From Schlegelella_A sp031360885 (GTDB lineage: Bacteria; Pseudomonadota; Gammaproteobacteria; Burkholderiales; Burkholderiaceae_C), in NCBI GenBank assembly GCA_031360885.1, contig JANMCC010000220.1, forward strand, positions 1 to 19,525: DNA of 19,525 bases. Direction: 5' to 3'. Shown one piece after another: positions 10,101-15,397 of this stretch. How positions within the stretch are numbered: the first letter of the stretch is position 1; each line of letters opens with the position of its first letter. Both the position numbers and the translations under genes were made by a program. A model generated the notes under the pieces. The model ran no database searches, was not told where the DNA came from, and saw only the letters and a program-made list of their open reading frames with translations.

Positions 10101-10767
10101 CGCCGTCGGCGATCAGCTTGCCGAGGTTCAGCACCTCGCCCGCCGGCGCCGAGACGGTCACCCGCAAGGCCGGATTGGCGGTGTCGGCGAGCTGCACGCT
10201 GGTGCCCGCGGCGAGCAGGATCTCGCCTTGCGGCGAGGCGATGACGCCGGCGTTCTCGACCCGCGGTGCGATCAGCAGCACCTGGCCGCCGGCCGCGGTG
10301 TTGATCTGCCCGAGCTGCGTCAGCGCGCCCGCCGACGCCGGGCCGGCGAAGCGCAGGCGCCCGGCCAGGAAGTCCGCGTCGCCGAGGTCGAGGGTCGAGG
10401 CGACCAGGCCGCCGACGTCGATCCGCGCGCCGGTGCCGAAGACGATGCCGTTCGGATTGATCAGGAAGACGCGGCCGTTCGATTGCAGCCTGCCGAGCAG
10501 GCTCGACGGGTCCTGGCCGAGGACCCGGTTGAGGACCGCGCTGCTCGAGCTTTGCTGGATGAAGCGGGTCAGCTCGTCGGGCGCGATCGAGAAGCCCTGC
10601 CAGTTGATGATCGTGCCTGGGGCGTTGGTGACGGTGAGCGTCTTGCCGCTGGTCGTGACGTCGGCCTTGCCCGTCACCACCGTCGCCCCGGTCGGATTGG
10701 CCGCGGCCGTGCCGGCGAACGCGCAGAGCAGCGCGAACGTCAGTGTCGAGAGGCGGGGCGGGGCCAT
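1..10767 (-). CDS. Giant filamentous-haemagglutinin-type (TpsA-like) exoprotein, C-terminus beyond left edge
   Basis: Secreted surface adhesin of the two-partner secretion class; the family crosses the outer membrane through a TpsB pore, none of which is in this window. I read the frame triplet by triplet from 10767 to 1 and found no stop: 3,589 codons, partial. The ATG at 10767 is the only usable start, since an in-frame stop lies at 10828-10830 with no start codon between. Residues 1-23 are a Sec signal peptide (cleavage near TAAA/NPTG). The TPS domain follows, with INWQGFSI, SSAVLNRVLG and the NPNGI motif at residues 104-108. A conserved module (GGDYQG near 333, GGFVEVSGKQ, LLLDPSDITIS near 425) is common in this family. 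Then come Gly/Ala/Thr/Ser/Asn-rich beta-helix-type repeats to about residue 2255, a second repeat class (about 2715-2970) and YDG repeats from 3209. The mature part has a single Cys (2255). Family assignment is firm; ligand and role are unknown. Confidence 0.92.
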   Translation of the reverse strand, partial: MAPPRLSTLTFALLCAFAGTAAANPTGATVVTGKADVTTSGKTLTVTNAPGTIINWQGFSIAPDELTRFIQQSSSSAVLNRVLGQDPSSLLGRLQSNGRVFLINPNGIVFGTGARIDVGGLVASTLDLGDADFLAGRLRFAGPASAGALTQLGQINTAAGGQVLLIAPRVENAGVIASPQGEILLAAGTSVQLADTANPALRVTVSAPAGEVLNLGKLIADGGRIGIHAGLVGQSGTLSADRAEVGPGGEIYLKGSAVTLAPGSRISASGSAGGKITVDAGEGQLQIAGAIDATGNAAGGGSIRLLGRDVRLADARVDASGASGGGEILVGGDYQGGNGAVGNARSTEVTAGTTLTADARDNGRGGKVIVWADDATRFAGTISARGGAEGGDGGFVEVSGKQTLAFDGTVDTRAPRGATGTLLLDPSDITISTGANASISAGPTFTGTAASSTLNTTTLQTALATNNVVVDTSSAFASAGNIAVNNAVTWASGNSLELRAHNNITVAAGATINATGSGALRLIANQDAAGGGDVSINAALTAHSGGITISGANITSAAAGTLTTTGLASADAGAVSVTGTGAVSLAGTITANGGVSPPGPTVAGHAGGAVGISGATVATVLVTASGSAGAGADMAGGNGGSITLTSNGTIAALGANASITANGGAGGTGNAAGGNAGTINIRNLSTTSGNVATGALTAQSGNAVGAGTAGAAGSVAVTNTNATAGASLTTGSISVNGGSKGAGGAVVVTSASNVALGSTVQASGGGAAAGGTHAGAGGGSISVTGVNRSVTGAITANGGIGGGVDQAGGSAGSVILSGTGTLSTAGITVSTGAATGTGAGGAPGSITVQGTTVTAAALTSTGGANGAGGSITATATTGLLNLTSGLASSGGTANASSPGRNAGNVSLSGVGITTQTLTANGSAGATAFSNQSGGAGGAISVTSTGGVNVTAVAASGGAAQTTNASGGNAGSIAIVNSGSGSVVTATLTASTGAAAGTGAGGTAGSVSVSNSAGDLQTGSISTAGGASGNGGNIVLNAAGNIVTTSGSTITTSGGVLAAGASRQGTDAGNVTVAGASLTMTAPAAGIAVNANGANAQTLADARGGHAGTITVTTTAGGANFNGGVNAIGGNAAAGNGAGGRIGDFIVNAAGDVSAAGTINVSSGNATGTGAGGAVGTIAITGANVTLGTIINPPGTNGDSTLITVQATGAINAAAISNNGGAGNAGAAGGNASAVSLVSSGGPVTVTSIAASGGAGGAGTGSAGGNGANITVSGVGVINVGGLSASGGGAGGTTASGGAGGAIVVANTSAAGGSVTTGALTARAGNSTGAVLSGAAGSVSITESSAALLQTGAIDTSGGTGGNGGNVVLASAGDVTVTSTIAAGGGALGAGTAASGRNAGNVTIRGQNRLVSGAITASGGAAAVAGNAGGNAGAVLLTGSNGSAATAGTLATTGITASAGGGSGAAAGGTPGSITLRATTVSATGALTTTGGANAAGGAIDAVASAGLLNASGAITSSGGTANASSPGRNAGNVTLAGVGVATLGITASGSAGTTALSNQPGGAGGAVQITSTNGVTTAAVTANGGAATTSNANAGNAGSLTIANSIAGNVVTTALTAGSGAATGTGAGGAAGSVSVGNSAGNVQTASISTAGGANGNGGNVVLSASGSVTTTAASTIVTSGGAPATGASMQGSDAGNVTISGASITMATPAVAGITANGGAALGLANARGGNAGAISLTANAGAINLGSGTLNALGGNAAAGVGAGGAARNITLVASGDVTTGAIALRSGSAFGTGGSGGTAATLAVTGANVALGTLTTTGGSDGDGSAIAVNASGTLTSGAIVASGGAGNANTAGGRAGTVLLASSGGSVTIAAITANGGAGGAGTGAAGGNASTVTVNSTGALSSAAVQANGGAAGGTTGAGGSAGAVALANLSTTSGTVTTTTLTARSGAATGATLSGAAGSIVVNNAAPTLLQVGAIDTTGQAGGTGGNATLVSAGDILATSTLSSSGGTLNAGTAAAGRDAGNLTLRGANRNLAGAVTANGGAAVVAGQAGGNAGAVVVTGSDGTAATAGTLSAGTITVSTGGASGTGAGGTPGSIRLYGSGVTTGILTTTGGANGAGSSLSINASGALDVGAITTSGGAANAGTGGTSAGNIDLVGQSVTTVAITATGTVGNGVDMQGGNGGNVAVTGSGGAVSVGAISTAGAIGTAVNGNGGNAGTISLDAGGASPTITLGGNLTARGGNRLGSGTPCTGANVTVKDAALLNSAVVVDARGGNEGLAPGGVVHFQGTVDSTGGARAFTISTNASSILGAAIGAASPLLTFTTLSSGPTTISGGSVTSTGAQSYGPAVVLGANTTLNAGTGAIVFSSTVDGAYDLRATTTGNVTFTGAVGGVTPLADLRATGQTVTVGSATLNGAPGGAIDLSGSRNVVVSGTLASNGAPITLAGNTAGASTGTFVGVALTGATLDAGGGDIAITGTGGTVGANDHGIQLSNSSLRTTGSGAITLVGSGGGTSGRGVTIANAGAGQAISSADGNIGITGTASGAVLDTVYSGFAESSLTTTGLGTVTLRALGSGDANGLSIGTTGSALDYYGSMSQWQMSTASNLVFTGLGVTKTTGGDSSWTITAPKSVVFTGAAGVNATSGKLDLVIAPATGAVVLGSGTFRSNGGNITLAGGSNPGGLVNGALPATGAQGNTVYVDGIDSAATIDAGTGNVWMMGTGAALATSGNVGVSLLAGASVQTAGPGTITVIGNGGGSSASGANTGVLLTTATLRSTGGGGVAVTGNGGSGGSGGSNMGVRLNTGSTIQTTAGGDISLVGNGGNTASGSSNRGVLVGSGNTVQATGTGAISITGHSGDGGLGTGDVDNQGADIQGLVAGGGGAVSVTGTGGNGNGNYNWGTRVSGTVSNIGAGTIAIVGTAGSNPASTGTSNYGIGLSNGTVTAVDGNVTIVGTGGNSGGAGNNGLQAPSGSGSGLNTIRTTGSGDVIVTAIAGPGGTGAVVNLANTLQTTGSGNITLLADSVSLAAANAINSIGDLTIRPYTAGTTLGVGSAAAGTLALSDAILGDLAWGSGHLLTLGGASAGATTINTGFVFANPLAVVSGAGADITLAAPLVSSSSVLGPTLTLAAGRNFLNSAGATALDPGAGVWRVYSTDPGADTRGGLAPAFKQYDAGYGVTPVLGSGNGALYRIAPVLTPVLVGTVGKVYDGGTVATLAPGNTAATGTIDSDIATVGAAGASFDTRNAGVGKVVTGTGMTLVGASNGAIPVYGYTLSGNSAAAPIGTITAAPLTLAAAGDSKVYDGSAASAVAPGVVGLVGGDTVTALSQAFDSRNAGNRSLVVNGGYTVNDGNGGANYSVATTTAAGSITQATLMLGGVADNRVYNGTTTSATAPTVTGLVGGDTVTALSQAFDSRNAGNRSLIVNGGYTVNDGNGGANYSVATTTAAGSISQAALALGAVADTRVYDGTTTSAGAPTVAGLVAGDSVSSLSQAFDSRNAGTRTLIVNGGYSVNDGNGGANYALTSVTAPGVINRATLTLGAVADTKVYDGTVGSTATPVVVSGLVAGDSVSALTQAFDSRNAGSRS
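1855..2620 (-). repeat. Second repeat class in adhesin, Asn/Gly-rich units of about 33-40 residues
   Basis: Within the adhesin, at about residues 2715-2970, successive units share a pattern different from the upstream superrepeats. Each has a strand-like G-x-[IV]-x-[IV]-x-G-x-GG core (examples GGVAVTGNGG, GDISLVGNGG, GTIAIVGTAG, GNVTIVGTGG), then a Ser/Asn/Gly-rich loop with an N-x-G-V/I-x-L element (SNMGVRL, SNRGVLV, SNYGIGL). About six or seven units are visible. Two related copies occur earlier in the protein, near 3180-3400 (TGTGGTVGANDHGIQL, LVGSGGGTSGRGVTI). The pattern is consistent with beta-helix coils with protruding loops; that is inference. Confidence 0.65.
4200..8790 (-). repeat. 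Nested superrepeats inside the giant adhesin (period about 1.86-1.88 kb)
   Basis: Homologous blocks recur along the adhesin. An anchor of the form G-x-N-R (Arg codons at 8404, 6544 and 4660) gives spacings of 1,860 and 1,884 bp, that is 620 and 628 residues. Other anchors agree: an SPGRNAGNV motif occurs near 8070 and 6190, and a TGANV.LGT motif near 7220 and 5340. Approximate superunits are 8790-6930, 6930-5050 and a shortened third, 5050-4200. Each full superunit divides into about 18 units of roughly 30-38 residues, with the pattern NAG-x-[VI]-x-[VL], a short V-x-T step, then TAxGGA and a loop ending AGG. All spacings are multiples of three, so the frame is kept. Boundaries are by eye. A right-handed beta-helix is inferred from the family. 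Confidence 0.8.
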
Positions 10768-10828
10768 GCACCAGTATCGGCAGTCATCGCTCCTCGCAGT
10801 GCGCCGAGCGTCGCGGAACGGGCGGGCT

Positions 10829-10913
10829 CAGTGAAGGACTTCGCTCTCCGCGCTGCTTTCGACGCGCGGCGCCGACGCAGGTCTTTCACTCGCACCCCCG
10901 CGTTCGCGGGGGG
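10829..10913. other. Inverted-repeat region between recG and the adhesin gene
   Basis: The 183-bp gap 10768-10950 contains three nested or adjacent inverted repeats. The outer arms AGTGAAGGAC (10830-10839) and GTCTTTCACT (10881-10890) pair over 10 bp with one G-U. Inside them CCGCGC (10848-10853) pairs with GCGCGG (10864-10869). Next to them CCCCCGC (10895-10901) pairs with GCGGGGG (10906-10912) around a GTTC loop. None has a T-tract on either strand, so a canonical intrinsic terminator is not shown. The position after the recG stop and before the adhesin start suggests transcript termination, RNA protection or a regulatory fold; this is inference. I see no convincing promoter in the gap. Confidence 0.5.
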
Positions 10914-10950
10914 TCTCCGTGATGCCTGTCACGCTGCCCCGTTCGCCGGC

Positions 10951-13035
10951 TCAGGCGTTCAGGAAGTGCACCCGCCCGCCGAGCCAGCGCGCGACGTGGC
11001 GTTCGGCCGCCGCGGCGTCGGTTTCGAGCAGCCGCTCGGCGACCCGTCGCGCCTCGAGCAGCAGCGCCTCATCGGTGAGCGGGTCGGCGAAGCGCAGCAG
11101 GGCCGCACCCGACTGACGCGCGCCGAGCAGCTCGCCCGGGCCGCGGATCTCGAGGTCGCGGCGCGAGATCTCGAAGCCGTCGCCGGTTTCGCGCATCGCC
11201 TTCAGGCGCGCCTTCGCCGCATCGGAGAGCGGGGCGGTGTAGAGCAGCACGCAGACGCTCGCCGCCCGGCCCCGGCCGACCCGGCCGCGCAACTGGTGCA
11301 GCTGCGACAGGCCGAAGCGTTCGGCATGCTCGACCACCATCAGCGAGGCGTTCGCCACGTCCACGCCGACCTCGATCACCGTGGTCGCGACCAGCACCGC
11401 GATCTGGCCGCCGGCGAAGAGCGACATCACCGCGCTCTTCTCCGCCGCCGGCATGCGGCCGTGGATCAGGCCGATCATCTTTCCGGGCAGCGCCTCGCAG
11501 AGCTGCTGATGCGTTTCGGTCGCGTTCTGCAGGTCCAGCGCGGCCGACGCCTCCACCAGCGGGCAGACCCAGTAGACCTGTCGGCCGCGGCCGACCTCGT
11601 CGCGGATCCGGGCGATCACCTCGTCGCGCTTGCCGTCGGCGAAGAGCCGCGTCTCGATCGGCGTGCGGCCGGGCGGCAGCTCGTCGATGGTGCTGACGTC
11701 GAGGTCGGCGAACAGCGTCATCGCCAGCGTGCGCGGAATCGGCGTGGCGCTCATCATCAGCATGTGCGGTTCGAGCGCCTCGCCGCTCGCGTTGCTCTCC
11801 GCCAGCTTGCCGCGCAGCGCCAGGCGCTGCGTCACGCCGAAGCGATGCTGCTCGTCGATGATCGCCAGGCCGAGCCGGGCGAAGCGCACCTGCTCCTCGA
11901 TCACGGCATGGGTGCCGACCACGAGCGCGGCCTCGCCCGAGGCGACCTGTTCCATCATCTTCGTGCGTGCCTTGCCCTTGCGGCTGCCGGTGAGCCAGGC
12001 GACGGTGATGCCGAGCGGCGCGAGCCAGCCGACGAGCTTCTTCAGGTGCTGCTCGGCCAGGATCTCGGTCGGCGCCATCAGCGCGCATTGCCAGCCGGCG
12101 TCGATCGCGACGCCGGCGGCGAGCGCGGCGACCACGGTCTTGCCCGAGCCCACGTCGCCCTGCAGCAGGCGATGCATCGGCACCGGCCTCGCCAGGTCGC
12201 GGGCGATCTCGTCGGCGACGCGACGCTGCGCCGGCGTGAGGCGAAACGGCAGCTCACGCAGCAGCGCGTCGTGCCGGCCGCCGCGCACGGCCGCGAACAC
12301 CGGCGCGCGCTGCGCCTCGCGCTCGCGCTTGGCCTGCAGCTGCGAGAGCTGCTGCGCCAGCAGCTCGTCGAACTTGAGGCGCTGCCAGGCGGGATGCGAG
12401 CGGTCCTCGAGGGCCTCGGCATCGAGGCCCGGCGCCGGTTCGTGCAGCCGGCGCAAGGCGTCCCGCAGCGTCGGCAGGTTCGGCGGCAGCAGCGCCGGGG
12501 CGACGATCTCGTCGAGGTCGGCGCGCGCCAGGCCGGCGGAGACGGCCTTGCGCAGCACCGCCTGCGAGAGCTGCACCGTGCCCGGGTAGACCGGCGTCAG
12601 CGACGTCGGCAGCGGCGCGCCGGCGGCGACGACCTTGAAGCTCGGGTGGACCATCTCGAGGCCGAAGAAGCCGCCGCGTGCCTCGCCGCGGGCGCGCACT
12701 CTCTTTCCCACGGCGAGCGTCTTCTGCTGCGACGGATAGAAATGGAGGAAGCGCAGCACCAGGTCGTCGCCGAGCTCGTCCTTGAGCGTGACGACGAGCT
12801 GGCGGCGCGGCCGGAACTGGATCCGCGAATCGCTGACGACCGCCTCGACCTGGCCGACCTCGCCGTCGTGCAGGGCGGCGATCGGGATCACCTTTGTCTC
12901 GTCCTCGTAGCGCAGCGGCAGGTGCAGGGCGAGGTCGATGTCGCGCACCAGGCCGAGCTTTTCGAGCGCCTTGTCGGCGGCCGTGGCCGCGCGGGCCGGC
13001 GCCGACGCGGCGCGCTCGGTCGAGGAAGAGGGCAT
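10951..13035 (-). CDS. recG: ATP-dependent DNA helicase RecG
   Basis: RecG is a monomeric superfamily-2 translocase that reverses stalled replication forks and processes branched DNA in the cytoplasm. The 694-residue product has the usual family length. An N-terminal wedge/OB region covers roughly residues 40-160 (LHLPLRYEDET near its start). Helicase motifs follow: Walker A GDVGSGKT (293-300), motif II DEQH (394-397), motif III SATPIPRTLAMT, then VIEVGVDVANA and the motif VI segment QLHQLRGRVGRG. The TRG-type translocation region with GDGFEISRRDLEIRGPGE lies near residues 610-650. I chose the ATG at 13035 because the frame upstream only runs antisense through queA and lacks family similarity. 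There is no clear ribosome binding site. It is divergent from queA. The adhesin lies downstream on the same strand after a hairpin-rich gap, so co-transcription is doubtful. Confidence 0.97.
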   Translation of the reverse strand: MPSSSTERAASAPARAATAADKALEKLGLVRDIDLALHLPLRYEDETKVIPIAALHDGEVGQVEAVVSDSRIQFRPRRQLVVTLKDELGDDLVLRFLHFYPSQQKTLAVGKRVRARGEARGGFFGLEMVHPSFKVVAAGAPLPTSLTPVYPGTVQLSQAVLRKAVSAGLARADLDEIVAPALLPPNLPTLRDALRRLHEPAPGLDAEALEDRSHPAWQRLKFDELLAQQLSQLQAKREREAQRAPVFAAVRGGRHDALLRELPFRLTPAQRRVADEIARDLARPVPMHRLLQGDVGSGKTVVAALAAGVAIDAGWQCALMAPTEILAEQHLKKLVGWLAPLGITVAWLTGSRKGKARTKMMEQVASGEAALVVGTHAVIEEQVRFARLGLAIIDEQHRFGVTQRLALRGKLAESNASGEALEPHMLMMSATPIPRTLAMTLFADLDVSTIDELPPGRTPIETRLFADGKRDEVIARIRDEVGRGRQVYWVCPLVEASAALDLQNATETHQQLCEALPGKMIGLIHGRMPAAEKSAVMSLFAGGQIAVLVATTVIEVGVDVANASLMVVEHAERFGLSQLHQLRGRVGRGRAASVCVLLYTAPLSDAAKARLKAMRETGDGFEISRRDLEIRGPGELLGARQSGAALLRFADPLTDEALLLEARRVAERLLETDAAAAERHVARWLGGRVHFLNA

Positions 13036-13065
13036 GGGAGAATTTTGCCCGCCGGCCAGCGATCG
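13036..13065. promoter_or_regulatory. 30-bp divergent control region between recG and queA
   Basis: Only 30 bp separate the two start codons. The stretch has one A/T-rich patch (AGAATTTTG, 13040-13047 and flanks) in otherwise very G+C-rich sequence. On the minus strand it reads CAAAAT a few bases before the recG ATG, a 4-of-6 match to a -10 box. Neither gene has a recognisable Shine-Dalgarno sequence here. Promoters must sit in this gap or inside the opposing coding sequence. The promoter role is inferred from the geometry. Confidence 0.35.
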
Positions 13066-14133
13066 ATGACGACTCCTTCTCCTTCTTCCCCTTTCACGCT
13101 CGGCGACTTCGATTTCGCGCTGCCGCCCGAGCTGATCGCGCAGCACCCTGCCGCCGAGCGCAGCGGCTCGCGCCTGCTCGACGGTAGCGGCGCCGAAGCC
13201 CGCGACCGGCGCTTTCGCGACCTGCCGGCGCTGCTGCACGAAGGCGACCTGCTGGTCGTCAACGACACCCGCGTCGTCAAGGCGCGGCTCCTCGGCGCCA
13301 AGGCGAGCGGCGGCGCTGTGGAGGCGCTGGTCGAGCGGATCGAGCCCGGGCATCGCGTGCTGGCGCACGTGCGCGCGAGCAAGTCGCCCAAGCCCGGCGG
13401 CACGCTACGCTTCGGCGCAGGCGTTGGCTTCGAGGTCGAGGTGCTGGGCCGCGGCGGCGCCGACGGGTCGCTGTTCGAGCTGCGTTTTCCCGACGATCCG
13501 CTGCTCCTGCTCGAGCGCCACGGCCATGTGCCGCTGCCGCCCTACATCGCCCGCGACGACGGCGCCGACGACGAGCGCCGCTACCAGACCGTGTTCGCCG
13601 AGCGGCCGGGCGCGGTAGCGGCGCCGACCGCGGCGCTGCATTTCGATGCCGAGGTCCTGGCGGCGATCGCGGCGCGCGGCGTGGAGCGCTGCGCGATCAC
13701 GTTGCATGTGGGCGCAGGCACGTTCCAGCCGGTGCGGAGCAGCGACCTCGCGGCGCACGTGATGCACAGCGAGCGCTACACGGTCGGCGCCGAGGCGGTG
13801 GCGGCGATCGCGCGCGCCCGCTCGCGCGGGGGGCGGGTGGTCGCCGTCGGCACCACCAGCCTGCGCGCGCTCGAGTCGGCGGCTCTCGTGTCCGCCGGCG
13901 GCCCGTTGCAGCCGGCGAGCGGCGACACCCGGCTCTTCATCACGCCCGGCTTCGCGTTCCGCGTCGTCGACCTGCTGCTCACGAATTTTCACCTGCCGAA
14001 GAGCACGCTGCTGATGCTGGTCTCGGCCTTCGCCGGACACGCGCGGGTGCTGGCGCTCTACCGGCACGCGGTCGCCGAACGCTATCGCTTCTTCAGCTAC
14101 GGCGACGCGATGCTGCTCGCCCGAAGCGCATGA
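13066..14133 (+). CDS. queA: S-adenosylmethionine:tRNA ribosyltransferase-isomerase QueA
   Basis: QueA transfers and isomerises the ribosyl part of S-adenosylmethionine onto preQ1-modified tRNA, giving epoxyqueuosine at the wobble position of GUN anticodons; it acts in the cytoplasm, after Tgt. The product is 355 residues, normal for the family. Signature segments appear in the expected order: DFDFALPPELIAQHPAAER near residue 15, LLVVNDTRVVKARL near 62, VPLPPYIAR, RYQTVFAERPGAVAAPTAAL, HVGAGTFQPVR near 212, GTTSLRALES near 261, and NFHLPKSTLLMLVSAF near 306, ending in YRFFSYGDAMLL. The ATG start places the DFDF motif at the usual distance. No clear ribosome binding site is visible. The stop codon overlaps the next start (ATGA, 14130-14133), so the next gene is probably translationally coupled. 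Confidence 0.97.
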   Translation: MTTPSPSSPFTLGDFDFALPPELIAQHPAAERSGSRLLDGSGAEARDRRFRDLPALLHEGDLLVVNDTRVVKARLLGAKASGGAVEALVERIEPGHRVLAHVRASKSPKPGGTLRFGAGVGFEVEVLGRGGADGSLFELRFPDDPLLLLERHGHVPLPPYIARDDGADDERRYQTVFAERPGAVAAPTAALHFDAEVLAAIAARGVERCAITLHVGAGTFQPVRSSDLAAHVMHSERYTVGAEAVAAIARARSRGGRVVAVGTTSLRALESAALVSAGGPLQPASGDTRLFITPGFAFRVVDLLLTNFHLPKSTLLMLVSAFAGHARVLALYRHAVAERYRFFSYGDAMLLARSA

Positions 14134-15374
14134 GCGGGCTGGCGCGTCGCGGCGGGGCGATGCTGGCGCTGGTCCTCGCCTTCGCTCTCGCCGCCTTCGC
14201 CGGTTCTGCCGAAGCGGGTCCCTATGCGACGCGCGGCAGCTGCGCGGGCTTTGCGCGCGTCGACCTGCGCACGCCACCGGGCTGGTGCGTCGCGCTCCTC
14301 GCCGACGCGAGCGCGGGCCTGCGCTTTCCGCGCCGCGTGCTCGAGGTGGAGCCGGGTCGCTACTGGCTCGTCGACATGGGCAGCTGGGAGCCCGGCCGCG
14401 GCCGTCTGCTCGAGTTCTCGCTGCCGGCGCGCGCCGCTGCGGCTGCGTCGCCGCCGACCCTCGCCTTCAGCGTCCTTGCCGACAAGCTCGACCGGCCGCT
14501 GGCCCTCGTGCTCGGCCCCGACGGCAAGGTCTGGATCGGCGAAGCCGGCCGGATCTCGCGCACGGCGATCGGCCCGGTCGGCGCGCCGGTGCGGCTCGAG
14601 ACCGTGATCGACGGGCTGGCCTCGAGCGGCGCGCATCCCCTCAAGGAGATCGCCTTCGGCGCGAACGGCCGCTTTTATTTCAACCTCGGCTCGGCGACCG
14701 ACGCCTGCCGCAATGAGGCCGGCCAGCAGCCGCTGCCCTGCCCCGAGGTCTCGGGCCCGGCGCCGCGCGCCTCGGTCTGGGAGGCGACGCTGGGGCCCGC
14801 GCCGGCGTTCGCGTTCCAAGCGATGCGGCCGTTCGCCCGCGGCCTGCGCAACTCGGTGGCGCTCGCCTTCGTCCACGGCCCCGACGTGCTGCTCCAGGGC
14901 GAGAACTCGATCGACTACGGCGACGAAACGGCGCCGCCGGAGGAACTCAACGTGCTGCTCGAGGGCGTGCACTACGGCTGGCCCTACTGCACCGGCGCAC
15001 GCGCCGCCGCGCGCGGCTACGAAGGGCGCTTCGACTGCCAGCAGAGCGAGGCGCCGGCGCTGCTCTGGCCGGCGCATGCGGCGCCGCTGCAGATGCTCGC
15101 CGTGCCGGCGAAAGCGAACAACGCGTTCGCCGGCCAGTTGCTCGTCGCCTGGCACGGCTACCGCGCCGGCGGGCACCGGATCGTGAGTCATGCGCTCGAC
15201 GCCAAGGGCCGACCCCAGGGCGCGCCGCGGATCTGGGTCGACGGCTGGGCCGCGCAGGCCGGCGTGCGTCCGCTGGGCGCACCGACCGGCATCGCCGTCG
15301 ACGCGGCGGGGCGGCTCCTGATCGTCGAGGACCGGCACAAGACCTTGCTGATGCTCGCGCGCGACGTGCCTTGA
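14130..15374 (+). CDS. Secreted glucose/sorbosone-dehydrogenase-like beta-propeller protein
   Basis: This 414-residue protein resembles the periplasmic glucose/sorbosone dehydrogenase family, six-bladed beta-propellers that often use PQQ. A signal peptide is clear: RR in the n-region, a hydrophobic stretch at 11-25 and probable cleavage after AEA (residue 29). Family signatures are LDRPLALVLGPDGKVWIGE, a GLRNS motif at 238-242, LLQGENSIDYGDE near 258, EELNVLLEGVHYGWPYC ending at 287, and GAPTGIAVDAAGRLLIVED near the C-terminus. Six Cys remain after cleavage (38, 53, 193, 204, 287, 303), an even number compatible with three periplasmic disulfides. The start overlaps the queA stop; Met11 is an alternative start. 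The substrate is unknown, and PQQ binding cannot be shown from sequence alone. It lies between queA and tgt, whose pathway has no known need for a periplasmic dehydrogenase. Confidence 0.85.
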   Translation: MSGLARRGGAMLALVLAFALAAFAGSAEAGPYATRGSCAGFARVDLRTPPGWCVALLADASAGLRFPRRVLEVEPGRYWLVDMGSWEPGRGRLLEFSLPARAAAAASPPTLAFSVLADKLDRPLALVLGPDGKVWIGEAGRISRTAIGPVGAPVRLETVIDGLASSGAHPLKEIAFGANGRFYFNLGSATDACRNEAGQQPLPCPEVSGPAPRASVWEATLGPAPAFAFQAMRPFARGLRNSVALAFVHGPDVLLQGENSIDYGDETAPPEELNVLLEGVHYGWPYCTGARAAARGYEGRFDCQQSEAPALLWPAHAAPLQMLAVPAKANNAFAGQLLVAWHGYRAGGHRIVSHALDAKGRPQGAPRIWVDGWAAQAGVRPLGAPTGIAVDAAGRLLIVEDRHKTLLMLARDVP

Positions 15375-15397
15375 GCCTCGGCCGCGACAATCCCGGC

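Noticed and set aside
10729..10734. Cys15 in the adhesin signal peptide as a lipobox
   Set aside because: The residue before Cys is Leu rather than Gly/Ala/Ser, and cleavage after Ala23 fits better, so a lipoprotein anchor is not supported.
5495..10771. A minus-strand open frame of 1,758 codons beginning at GTG 10771
   Set aside because: Same strand as the adhesin but shifted. It gives an Arg/His/Gln/Asp-rich product with no signal peptide or TPS motifs, whereas the frame starting at 10767 gives both.
10951..13368. A longer recG with a start at 13368 inside queA
   Set aside because: The extra 111 residues are antisense to queA and unlike RecG. The ATG at 13035 gives the usual RecG length.
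7453..14133. A plus-strand frame open for 6.7 kb that runs antisense to the adhesin and recG and then into queA
   Set aside because: Only the last 356 codons (queA) have family similarity. The rest is Arg/Ala/Asp-rich codon-by-codon antisense of the adhesin and recG, expected when third positions are almost all G or C.
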